DNA of 64,000 bases from assembly GCF_010015445.1 (NCBI RefSeq), contig NC_053120.1:10426097-10490096 (forward strand). The letters run 5' to 3'. Position 1 is the stretch's first letter. Each line of letters opens with the position of its first letter. The notes beneath the pieces are model-generated. The model saw only the letters and a program-made list of their open reading frames with translations, was not told the DNA's origin and did no database searches. This DNA comes from Perca fluviatilis (taxonomy: Eukaryota > Chordata > Actinopteri > Perciformes > Percidae). Below are positions 17,901-29,020 of the stretch, piece by piece. The position numbers and the translations under genes are program-made.

Positions 17901-20900
17901 GAACACAAATAAGGGTTTAATATGAAAAATGCAACATATTGATTATGTACTGCGCTTATAGGAAATAAGAAGAAAAAGAATTGGCTGGAAATACAACAAT
18001 GCATACGAATCTATGAGTTTGTTTTTTGTGATAATAATGTAATAATAACTAATAGCTACAGTACCTAGTTTGTGTACAAATGCAGTGTGTAAAAATACAA
18101 TATTTGTGTGTCTTTACAGTCAAAGAATGGCTCAGACTCGGTGTACTCACTGCAGTTCACCAGCAGGAGGAGTGACTGTCCAGCTGGGAGCAGCAAACCC
18201 TGGACAGACTGCGACTATCTGCCTAGTGGACGCAAGGTAATAATGATGAGATGAAACACAGATGTTTATGTTCTTCTTAGCAGTGACGCACAATCTTTCC
18301 AAAATACCCTCTATTCATCTCTGTGGAGAACAAAATGATGGGTACAGTAATAATTTCCAATGCAAATACTTAAACAAAGTTGCAGATTTCATGTGTACTC
18401 AAAGAGATTATATTGCTTAAAGATGGTAACACTAGTTAATGTAAAGGTCAGAATTACACAGTATTTAATAACACAGATCATAACCCTAACATGATATTCT
18501 ATTAATCCTCCAGGAGCCAATTTCATGCAATGCCACAGTCTACATGACAGACCTCAAAGCAGACACTAAACAGGTGGATTGCCTGCTCGGTAAGTGAAAA
18601 TAAACCCAGCATCTAATTATTGGTTTTATAACACAAGTACAACCAGCAGAATTTACTTCAAATGTAGTTAAAAAATACTAAATAGTTCAACATTTTGGGA
18701 AATAAGCCTATTTTGCTTTCTTGCCGAAAGTTAGATGAGAAGATTGATAGCCCTCTCGTGTCTGTCTGTTGAATATGAAGCTACAGCCAGCAGAAAGTTA
18801 GCTTAGCTTAGCATAAAGACTGAAAACAGGGAGGAACAGCTAGCCTGGTCTGTCGTAAGGTAACAACATCTCTAAAGCTCACAGATGAACATGTAAATCT
18901 TGTTGAATCCCTACAAAAACTAAGGTGTATAAACATTGTGGTTTTAGAGGGGGTTATATGTTGAAGGCTAACTTTACTATTTATTGAGCTGGCAGCACAC
19001 AGTGCCTGGCAGCAACAGTGCCTGGCAACTGTTCCAAGCCCAACCCAGTAGTAACCTCCAGCAAAACCACAACTTAATTTTTTTTTATAATTTTAAACAC
19101 AAGAGATATAACATGTTAATTAGTAAGGTTGTTGCCTTTGGTCAGAGCCAGTATAGCTGTTTTCTCTTTTTTCAAGTCTTTATGCTATGCTATGTATAAT
19201 AAGCTAAGCTTAGACAAGATAAGTTAACTGGCTGTAGCTTCATATTTACCATAGAGATGCCAGAGAATCTTCTCATCTAACCATCAGCAAGAAAGTGAAA
19301 TAGTAGGCTATATTAACTTACATACTAATATTAACTATTCCTATAAATATTACCAAAACTACTAAAATAGAATTTAAAGGGAAGAGTCTTCCTAGCTCTC
19401 AATAAGCGAGATTATTTTAAGTAACTTTTTTCAACTTGGGACCTCTTTTAAGATGCTACGCACAGATCCAGTGGCTCATTAATACTTATTAATTCTCACT
19501 TTTAAGTGATGCCTCAACCAGGGGTAATTGGCCCTTTAAACATCACCTAATATAATGAGAAACCAGTAATATCCACATGTTCACATCTTCCAAGCAAGGT
19601 ATGATCATGTATGGAGCGTTTTCTTCCAGCACGAATCTCTGGTGTACTAATAAAGTCCTCCATGACTCTGTTTATCAGAGGAGCATATTTCTCATTAAGA
19701 CAACAGTGAGTCATTGAGAAAAATGTACACTGGTGGGCGCAGGGCATATGAGGGGAGCTGATTGTGTAATATCTCTCAGCACTGTGCAGATACGGAGAGC
19801 GCAATATTAACTTGGCACACCATAAAAGGCAGTGACAGTCTAGACTTTAATCTGTTTGCCTAACCAGCACACTGGCAGACTACAGTAAATAGAGTATATG
19901 TTTTTTTCTATCCAGCTTCCAACATGTTTTGCAACTTTTTAAGGTTCATCTTGGAAAAACACTTTGTGTATTAAAGTAGTTTTTGTCTGCTGCTTCCGTG
20001 GGGTCAGGTTTTAAAGAAATAAAAGTTGTGTGGTTTGAAAGCCGTGCTTTTAAAATATTTTAAGTAAACAGCACTTTCTTCCTTTAATAATAAAGCTGGT
20101 CTTTCCCTAAATTACCCCCCGTATGAATAATTATATAGTCATAATATTAACATACAGTAAAGTGATTTATCAAATATGTGCTGATGATTCTCATTTTTTA
20201 ATTTTTCTGTGACACATGGTGGTCGAGTTGCATTGTGGGTAATGCATGCACCAGGTTTTGACAAGGAAGAGGAACACATGGAATACCATATATGATGTAT
20301 TGATTTTAATCCTCTCTATTGTGAGTCTGACAATATTATAGAAGTGCAATGCTACTATGGTCTAGCTACACTGCCTATCTATTCTGGGATAGGGGAAAAA
20401 AAACATCCGGCTTGTTTGTATTTCTTTAAACCAATCACAACCATCATAGCCCCAATAGCGGTGACAGTGAGAGGGGAGGAGCATAATTTATATACTGTTT
20501 ATTGATCCCCAGTGGGGAAATTACAATTTACACTCTGTTTGTTAGAAATCACTACACACAGGCCTGAAATACACACACACATGCTCAGGACCTATTCATG
20601 CACAAATGGAGAGATGTCAGAGTGAGTGGGCTGCCAGTGCTGGACCAGCGCCCTGAGCGGTTGGGGGGGTACGGTGCCTTGCTCAAGAGCACCTGGCAGT
20701 GCCCAGGAGGTGAACTGGCATCTCTCCAGCTACCAACCCACACTCTGTACTTTGGTACCCTCCGGTTCCCAACCCAAGTCCGTACGGACTGAGCTACTGC
20801 CACCCCCTGGAGTGTGAGAGACACGTTGGATGTCAGGCTTTATGCCAGCAATGTACATCTGTTGAGCCAGACTACCTAGCTGAAAACTGAAGTATGGGGA

Positions 20901-22665
20901 CATTAAAAGTCATTGGACTCTAGTTGAAAAATAATTGTAACACACTTTGCTTCTTCCAAAACAATCTATAAACCTCAGTTCATTCAGAACTCTGCTGCTG
21001 TTTTGCCAAGCTGAACTGTTTTTCATACCTGTCAACATTGATTTTTAATTGCAAGAACAAATGTTCTTGCAATAAATAAATGCATATTTGAGAAAAAAAG
21101 AGAGAGCTGTGAATTGACTTGGGTCACATTATATTGCAAAAAATGTTCCATCATGCACAGTCAGCTCATCTTTTGTTAATACATTAGAAATCACCAATGG
21201 GAAAAATGGGAATGCGGCTTTCTCTAATTAATTGACTTCAAGATATTAGAAAAGCAACTTTTGAACAACTTTTAAAGATCAACACATCAACTCTCTATCA
21301 TACATCTCACCATTAAATATAATTTTCATTCATTCATTTGATTGTTCTGATTTTAACTTAACTTATTCTCCTGTTAACTTAAAATCTCGAGTGCTATTTA
21401 TATCTGTTCATTATGTTTTATTTATTTCTTAATGGAAAGCACTTAATACTAAATCAATGGATGTTAGAGGCAATATTATCAATGCATTTAAGGAAATAGT
21501 GACCCTTAGTCCCACCACTACTACTACTGCATCTGTTAGGATACTGATTAGCATAGATGTATAGTTACTGCATTGATTAAGGATAATATAAAAAATAATA
21601 AGCCCAGCATATATGAGGTGACCATGCAATGAATGTCCTGAGCCACAACCATCTACTGTGTCCTCAATTTTTTCCACAATCTTTCTCCTCTCCAGACAAT
21701 TACATTATTCCAGTGAGAGCTCCCTGTTTGGGTTGTCCTCAGGCGATCGATATCTACTCAGAGGACCTTAAGGTTCCTCTTTCCATCTCCATCTCCAAGT
21801 TTAACTCCATGTCCAACTCTACTCACCTGTTCACCCTGCACGATCTCGGCCACGCCACCAGACAGGTAGAGACTGGGTGATATAAGGAGAGAGGAAGTGC
21901 GAGGAATGTCAGCTGTTTCTTTTCTACTTACTGTCTGTATGTTTCCCTGTAGGTGGTCGCAGGCTTCAGATTCAAGCTGAGGTTTGATTTGAGGAAGACC
22001 ACCTGCCCCAAGGACGAACACAAAGACCTCAATGAGCTGTGTGTCCCTGATGAAGAGAATGTGGTAAAACATAAAAAACAAAACACATTTTACTGCTGAC
22101 ATAATGTAACCCAGGCTTACATATTTGACCTGGTGTGTCTCACTGTGTGTGTTTGTGTGTGCAGGAGTTTTCTAACTGTAACTCTACAGTGGATGTAGCA
22201 CCATGGAGATTTGAGGTCCCACAGGCACACATAGTATGTGAGCCAGGGGCAATGTCTACCTCGGTAAGACCCACTTTTCACAAAATGGTCAATAATGAGA
22301 GCATTTAGCCCAAAAAAAGACCAGGACAGCTACTAATATTACCCTATACTCTGATATACTGTATAACGTGTCCTTGCCTGCTTAATTGTACTTATTATTC
22401 AAATGCCTTTATCGTATTTTTGTACGTGTGAAGCACTTTGTAGCCCAGGTTTTAAAAAGTGCCTTATTAATTAAGTTTTACTTACTTATGTATTTGCTCC
22501 CATGCAGTGGATAATTAAGTCCTGTATTTTATAACGTAACCTTGAACCCCAAATAATAATGTATATGTGTTTTATATATATATATATATATATATTTGAT
22601 GTATATGTGTTATATATATGATATGTGTTATATATATGATGTGTTATATATATGATGTATATGTG

Positions 22666-22721
<56 letters not shown>

Positions 22722-24423
22722 CATATACATCAAATTTCAAAATCAAATATTATCAAATTAGCATTTTTATGTGAGTGTGTGTTTGGTTTTGGAAAGGGTA
22801 AAAAGACATTACCCTCCAAACTCTTTGGATACTGAGCCACATGCACACAGCTTTGGCAGTTGAGAAATCCTCGGCAGACCAGCTGGTCTTAGTTATTGTT
22901 GCTTAGTTAGGATTGGACAATAGTTGTTTGATGTAGAAGTTTAGTGGAAGGGAAATGTAGCCACAGTGGTTGATTTGTTTTTGGACACTTATCTGGCAGA
23001 CAAACCCACAGCCCTGACATTTTACATTTATTTATTGCGGAGGAATACCCCCTTGAGATGAACCATCTCGTTTTCGAGGGGGTCCTCGAGTCCAGGTACA
23101 GAAATAGGCGCTGACCTTGCAGTGGCAGTCAAACAGAAGAAAAAACAAACAAACAAAACAACACCAACAATAAAAAACAACTTACTTTACGAAAATGGTA
23201 AGAGCAAAAGCAAAAATATATAATATATAACTCATACAAACAAGACATTTACTCCAAAGGTTGCTCACTCATCCCTCAACAAAGTAAACACATGAAATAT
23301 ATATATGTACCGAAACACACATCTAGACACCAGTAAACACGTATGCACACATAAATGTAAGGAGTTAATGCATCATGCTTAAAATAGGTTTCATTTAGTC
23401 CCAGTTAAGGTATCAACTCCATCAGTGGTAACCACTGTAAAGCAGTAGTGAAGTAGTGAACACCAATAATGCTCCAGCATCTGTCCTGACCTGTGCACTC
23501 AAACCAGCACATAGATCTCCAAAAAAAACAAAGAGAATACATACACATATAATTAAAAACAATTGCATGTATTCTGAAGATGTTGAGCTAGGGCATTTTT
23601 TAAGGGACATACTGACAATTTAAATATACAGCAACTTGAGCAACTTTCACATCTGAAGTCCAATGTAAAGACCGCATGCTGAAAGGTCAGTTCTGAGTAA
23701 TAATACAAGTAATACAAGACGTATGAATGTATTAACAGATACAATAATATTTACCAAAAAAAGATAGTGCTTTGAGTTTTGGAAATTGAAATTATACACA
23801 AAGTAAAGCTTCTAATAATTAAAATGTGTCGCAGAACGTAATGTAAGAACAATTCTGCACAGAAACGCCACTTTGGGTTATATTGACTGAGAGCTTATGT
23901 ATTAGGTAGTAAGAGTGACAATACCATGAAGATAATACTTTCACAGTGTAAAATGGGTTATGAGCACACTGGGAATTTTGTCCCCATTTTACTCCTAAAA
24001 GGTACGCTACACTTTCACTCTAAAATTGAAAATTCTTCAGTTAGAAAATGTGTCTTACTGTATTCTTTTCTTCAGTTCATCACCAGGCGCCGCCCTCCTG
24101 GCTGGTCTCCACTCAGGAACATTCTATATGATGTTCCATCTCCATCTCAATCTCCAACTCCAACCACAACACCCCCCACCAAGGCTTCAGCCAAAGAAGA
24201 ATCTTCTGAGGAGGACACCACAGTCTCCAAACCTTCCATCTCCCCTGACGTGGCCGCAGAACCTGTGATTGACAGCCCCTTCTACTGCCCGTCCAAGCCC
24301 TGGAAACCTTTCAATCCGGCCGATCTTGCACTGCCTGCAGCTCCAACAATGGCTGCCCCAGAGGAGGCCGCCACTCTGCCCTCACCAGACGGGACTTTCA
24401 GGGATTCAGACCTGGCGGCATAA
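14839..24423 (+). CDS. kng1: Kininogen, two cystatin domains plus bradykinin (complete)
   Basis: Secreted plasma precursor of bradykinin and a cysteine-protease inhibitor. Exons: 14839-14904, 17358-17504, 18120-18236, 18514-18589, 21696-21865, 21953-22063, 22165-22263, 24076-24423. Total 1134 nt, 377 aa, in frame throughout. Residues 1-22 are a signal peptide (MRSRVGLYVLGLLCLYSSVFGQ region). Exons 2-4 encode a first cystatin-like domain without a QxVxG motif. Exons 5-7 encode a second with QVVAG and a terminal APWRF. Several N-glycosylation sequons are present (NGS, NATV, NSTH, NST). The last exon starts with bradykinin (residues 268-276), then a Ser/Thr/Pro-rich acidic tail with YCPSKPWKPF and a final TFRDSDLAA. 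It has no His-rich contact domain. Polyadenylation signals lie at 24583-24593 and 24855. Two rather than three cystatin domains is the known teleost arrangement. Confidence 0.95.
14956..16276. mobile_element. Tc1/mariner-like non-autonomous element with nested SINE
   Basis: 1.3 kb in kng1 intron 1, bounded by long inverted repeats. The left arm starts CAGTTTTTTATGATCGCTAT; the right arm read on the minus strand starts CAGTTTTTTACGATCGCTAT, and similarity continues for about 70 bp. Both sides are flanked by TA, the target of Tc1/mariner elements. No transposase frame survives. A tRNA-type SINE sits inside. Confidence 0.65.
15412..15586 (-). mobile_element. tRNA-derived SINE, nested
   Basis: On the minus strand it has a tRNA-like B box (GGGTTCAAATC) followed by the tail AAATAAAGGCGTAAAAGCCC, as in the better copy at 25856-26040. 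It is divergent. Confidence 0.65.
16334..16853. mobile_element. hAT-like MITE in kng1 intron 1
   Basis: Starts CAGTGGTGGAAAAAGT and ends CTTTTTCCACCACTG, inverted termini of the same family as 62078-63135. The interior has AAGTAAAAGTACTCGTA-type motifs. No matching 8-bp flanking duplication is visible. Confidence 0.7.
18681..19343. mobile_element. Non-autonomous DNA transposon in kng1 intron 4
   Basis: Left end AATAGTTCAACATTTTGGGA then CTTTCTTGCCGAAAGTTAG. The right end carries the inverse (CAGCAAGAAAGTG ... AACTATTCCT). The interior includes GAAGCTACAGCCAGCAG on the left and CTGGCTGTAGCTTCATATTT on the right, so it is broadly palindromic. I recognise it as an abundant teleost repeat; superfamily unassigned. 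Confidence 0.6.
20355..20885. mobile_element. DNA repeat interrupted by a SINE (kng1 intron 4)
   Basis: The flanks share blocks with a second copy at 34950-35180, for example GGCTTGTTTGTATTTCTTT, CCAATCACAAC, and GCAATGTACATC followed by GTTGAGCCAGA. Here the unit is split by the SINE at 20490-20817. The superfamily is unknown. Confidence 0.55.
20490..20817 (-). mobile_element. tRNA-derived SINE with RTE-like 3' tail
   Basis: Read on the minus strand it starts with a Pol III A-box region (GGGGGTGGCAGTAGCTCAGT), then TCCTGGGCACTGCCAGGTGC and GAGCAAGGCACCGTACCCCC. It ends in the LINE-derived tail TTTCCCCACTGGGGATCAAT AAA. This layout is typical of widespread fish SINEs. Confidence 0.85.
22425..22490 (+). 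mobile_element. L2-type LINE 3'-end fragment
   Basis: GAAGCACTTTGTAGCC and an AAAGTGCxTAT...AAGTTTTACTTACTTA tail match the 3' end of the L2 element at 39038-41393. Located in kng1 intron 7. Confidence 0.55.
22557..22733. repeat. AT-rich palindromic microsatellite cluster
   Basis: Repeats of (TA)n mixed with TATGTGTTATATATATGATG units. GTATATGTGTTTTATATATA on the left is mirrored by TATATAAAACACATATAC on the right, so the tract can form a cruciform. Located in kng1 intron 7. Confidence 0.9.
24091..24117 (+). other. kng1: Bradykinin peptide RPPGWSPLR
   Basis: Nine codons within kng1 exon 8 encode RPPGWSPLR, residues 268-276, preceded by Thr-Arg-Arg. The extra Arg allows release of the ten-residue [Arg0,Trp5,Leu8]-bradykinin known from fish. 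Human bradykinin is RPPGFSPFR, so Phe5 and Phe8 are Trp and Leu here. Confidence 0.97.
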
Positions 24424-25855
24424 ATTTATCCTCAAGGGAACCACATTTATATTCAAAATAATCTCACACTCTTCCACTCTTGTTTTGTTTCATCCTCTAT
24501 TATATTGGGTGGCAATGCAGGGATTTTTGGAGGAACATCTCTATGGGTTTTATGCGGATTTAAAAAGCAAAAGGGTTAATTTAATAAAATAAACAGTTAA
24601 GGGGACAAAAGTTAAGGAGAAAGCAACCTTTTTTTGGGGCCCTGTAACTCCTCGGGAAGCATTGGAAAAAAAGGACTGAAATGATGACAGAGCTCTAGAC
24701 TGCTATATTAATGGAAAAACCGGTGTCACTTTTCTTTGATTAAAACAAAGTAATGAGTGATTGAGTGCCCTCAATGGTGATTCATTATAGAGATGTGAGA
24801 AAATGGAAAAAGTACATTGGAAATCTGTCATTCTCAAAATGTAAAAAAATCTACAATAAAATAAAACGTTCTGTGTGCTGGTTTTATGTGTGAATATAAA
24901 TGCATCTCATTAATAATGCTTTTCTTTCTGGAAACATTTCCTGTACTCATTTCCACCAACAAAGAATATTCAACATTCAGTTTTATCACAAGATACGAAG
25001 TTCAGACTGTGCGTTTCCCCCGACACAGTGTCCCATGACCTCCATTAACACAGTAATAGCACTTTCATTGACCCAAATGCTCTTTTAGATCTTTTAATGT
25101 TATTGCTCTTTAAAAAGAATACAAAAAATCAGATTCAGTCCTTCAGATTCCCTGAATTCCTTTTTTCAGGATAAAGTGGGAATCCTGGAAATAAAACTAA
25201 ATCAATAATTAAAGTCATTATGGTTAAAATGGAGGACCAAATTTAACAAAATGCTGCATTACATTATTCAATACATTTTTGTAGAGGCATGCTATACAGT
25301 CAATTTGCAAGAGTGGAAAGTGCGAGAGCAAACTCAGCTGGGTAAATGTTTAACACATTTATTTGTACTTCTTCACAGAACACTCAGATGACCAGTCAGT
25401 CAGTCAGGGTACAAATCTTTACTTGGTGACCAGGAAGCCAAAATGAAATACAATATAAATTTATAAATTAAAGAAAATGCAGGTTATTGTTAGGATGATG
25501 AAACTGTTCCTACGTGGAGCAAACTTAAGGCATTACTTCATAAACATCTGTCTGGCTGCTTAGAAGACTAAAGTAAAAAAACAAACAAACAATGTAGCAA
25601 GAAGAAGAATATTCATCTTTACCCAATGTCATGCAGGTAGGCTATGAAAAACAATACGGCCCATTGTACATTCATTCATAGTATAAGTTAAGGTTCTGAC
25701 AGCATGATATGTTGAGGAACACCCTATAATGTAGTTTAGAACACTGCATACAAAAAAGATAATGAAGCCACGGACCATTTAGTTAATTTCTCTTTGAAGT
25801 GAGAATGTAGGACACTTCAGGAACCTAAGAAATTATCACAAATGATCAATAATCT

Positions 25856-26040
25856 TTTTATTTTTTTTTTAAGATTATTTTTTGGGGCTTTTCCCTTTAT
25901 TATAGTGATAGCGTATAGACATGAAAGGGGGAGAGAGATGGGGGATGACACGCAGCAAATAGACGCAGGTCGGATTTGAACCCCGGGGCCGCTGAAGGAC
26001 TCAGACAACATGGGGCGAACGCTCTTACTGGGTGAGCTAG
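25856..26040 (-). mobile_element. tRNA-derived SINE
   Basis: Read on the minus strand: a tRNA-like head TAGCTCACCCAGTAAGAGCG, a B box GGGTTCAAATCCGACC, then CCCCCTTTCATGTCTATACG and the tail AATAAAGGGAAAAGCCCC followed by AAAAAATAATCTT and an A-rich run. Both Pol III promoter boxes are in the expected order and spacing. Confidence 0.85.
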
Positions 26041-27794
26041 ATCAATAATCTTAATGATTAGTCATATTTGCTGTTTGAATGAAGGGTCCTGGGTTTCAAA
26101 CTGTTATACGACAGCTTTCTAAAAACACAATTTGTGTTAAAGAGACTGTAGAGTAGACTAAACCCTACAACACCATTAGTTGTTTGCTCAATAGCAATTA
26201 CCCTTGACTCACATTTACATTTATAGTGGCCGTAGTAAATAAGATGGGAGCAAAGCAGTAAGATGTTGACGGAAGTATGAGAGTGACAAACTCTGCATAA
26301 GAAGGTTGGTTAGAGTGGTGAATGGGTCAAACTAACACAGGACTTTAACCCAGAACTACGTCACGTTTTATGTCACATGCCTAACTGGAAGTGAAGTAAC
26401 GAAACCAATGTACTGATTTCAACCCCAAACACAATCTTTATCTAAGTTTAACTAAGTTGTTGCCTGAACCTAACCAAACTGCAACCATTTTACAATGTTA
26501 TTTAATGACGTGTTTAAAACTGCCACCGTTAACGTTTCCATGAGGACTGCTACCGCCAGCGGCGTTATCTTATGAAAGGCTCACGTGGGTCTTATGAGAT
26601 AGCAGGAGGACTTGTTGGAGTTCAAATAAAAACTTTTCAGAAACAAACACAGACCTATTCACTAAATATACATGGGGACAATAAGGTAAACACTTGTCCA
26701 TCAGGAGAACAAACAGGAACATTAACACCCAATAGCAACTTCTCGGAAAGCCATAAAAAACAATATAGGCTTCACAAAAGTAGTATTTACTGCATCGATA
26801 TTGCATTGAATGGCATTATATATTCGGGGTGTTTATGTTATTATGTCCACTGTTCGTGTTGGAATCATAGCTGAGATTATATGATTGTATTAGCATGGGC
26901 AATAACAGAAGAGAGGGTAATATGAAAATATAATTTCCCTCCTTCTCAGATCATCCATCAGTATTTCTCTGCACAAATACAGTACAGGGCTTAAATGACA
27001 TGATCAACCATTTCCAACTTCATCTTACTTAGTAAAATAGCAGGTACAATGATTATGTATCATTATGTGATACTCAACCGCCTGCAGATTGTTGAAACAG
27101 ATTTGTAATTATGGTCCTGTGTTTTCATCTTTCAGCTTTTTGAATTTTAAAATAGATAAAGCATGGGTGCCATAAAAGCCTTCCCTTAAAGATAAACTAG
27201 TGCAACAGTTTATATCCTTGCACCCATTCAGTGCCAAAGTTGGCGAGCAGGAGAACTTTCAAGCAAACAAACATGATATGAGAAGATGTGAGAACTATGA
27301 CTTAGCTGCTGGACATTTATTTCTTATGAATTTGAGGCTGAGGATCAAGATCTAAGATTATTAAATCTTTTAAATCTCGGAAGATACTTCGTCATAGTTC
27401 TTCTGACTGCACCTGATCTTATAAATTTGTACTCAAGTACAACCTTCATAAGTTCAAGAAGTAGGTGAGTCTTCAATCTGAAATGTAGGACTGTGGCATA
27501 AATAACAACTACAGGTATCAAACAAAAAGCCTATACCTTATGCTTACGTACAGTACAATATATATATAACACACACACACACACACAGTACTAGATAGAG
27601 ACTGCACTTTCCCCCATCTCAACTTTAAACCAACAAAATACAGCTGTGGTTCTTATTTGTGACGTTTCAAGTAAAACATTTACAACTTATGTATGAAAAG
27701 AAGTTCCCGCTTGTTCATGTTTCCTAACAAATGATGCAAAAACAGCATTTTTAGTTTCTCCTTCTCTGGCACAGACAAGCCAGTGGGACAGACA

Positions 27795-27851
<57 letters not shown>
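27795..27851. repeat. (CA)n microsatellite
   Basis: 57 bp of CA. A shorter run lies at 27571-27588. Confidence 0.97.
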
Positions 27852-27853
<2 letters not shown>

Positions 27854-28132
27854 GACATGTACATACATTACAGTGTGGATTTTCATTGGGGCCTGCCAAT
27901 GAAGCTCTGCAACTGGTACAGAAATACCATTAATGTTCACAAACACACTCACACAATCAATTTGGAAGATACACGGGAAAGGATAATAAATTTAACACTA
28001 CAGGTTTGTCACACATGACGCCAGCCATAGAAAAAGAGGTTGACTGTAACTGTACATACATAATGCTTAATGCTTCTTTAAAAGGTAAAGTATCATACAT
28101 ATACTGGTTATGCTGCTTGAAAACATAAAAAG

Positions 28133-29020
28133 ATGAGTACACATCTTTGCTTAAGATCAGCCCTAAAATGTTATGGAGTGCCATGTGGAAACAGTCTTGA
28201 GGCGCACCCAGTCATCAAATGGTTTGTTGATTTTCCTGTGAGAGGATTAGTGTCCAAGATTTGTGTTAAACTGATGCAAGTTTCCATAGGAGAACTCCCA
28301 ATACTAAAGAAATGGGAGCAAGAGCTGAGCCCTGAGGGGATCGTAATTAATTAGGAGACAGTTTGGGACAACTGTTCCAAGAACCCAAATCACCAGCATA
28401 TCCACTTCAACATATGTCAGAGGACATATTGGACTCCTCAGAAGAGATACATCTCTAAAGTCATTCCTACTCCCTATTGCACGTTCTGTCAACCTGAACA
28501 AACTGGAACTTTCCTACATATGGTCTGGGAGTGTGAACAGGTGCATGAGTTCTGGAATAAAACAACATCAATAATATCTGATGTGATAGGATGTTGAATT
28601 CCTACTGACCTGATTGTTTTGTTACTTAATGACGACTCTAAATTACACCTGCTTGAGAGACAGAGGAAGATCTGGCTAGCCAGCTCACCCGTGACCAAGA
28701 AAATTATAGCTCAACGCTGGCTCCCCCCCTCCACTCGCTTTGTATAAAACAGTGGTTGGTGTATTTTCTAGACATAGTTATGCTTGAGCTCTTTACAGCA
28801 AGGATTAACAAAGTCATTGACTGTCAACCTATGGAAAAGCACAGCAGCACAAATATCAGACCTAATGACCTCAGCGCCACAAGAAACAGAGGAGAGTGAC
28901 TAGGCAAGGTGAGATTTCTGTTTGTTTATTTGTTTTGTTTTCCTCCAGACGGCAGAGGGTGTGGGGGGTTCTGTATGTGTAATGATAAAAAAACAATAAA
29001 AAATTGATCTTAAAAAAAAA
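28133..29020 (+). mobile_element. L1/Tx1-like LINE 3' fragment (pseudogene)
   Basis: Broken frames carry the C-terminal signature of fish L1-type ORF2: WEQELSPEG, then RTYWTPQKRYISK, a CxxC...HMVWECEQVHEFWNK block, and QRKIWLASSPVTKKIIAQRW. In-frame stops occur near 28352 and 28597. An A-rich tail at 28988-29024 ends the element. It is strongly 5'-truncated. Confidence 0.8.

Noticed and set aside
25856..26040. Possible genuine tRNA gene
   Set aside because: A and B boxes are present, but the sequence continues into a SINE tail and does not fold as a full cloverleaf with an acceptor stem that I can see.
26572..26874. 100-codon ORF between kng1 and pik3ca
   Set aside because: No domain, no splice or polyadenylation context, overlaps another ORF on the opposite strand. 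Likely chance.
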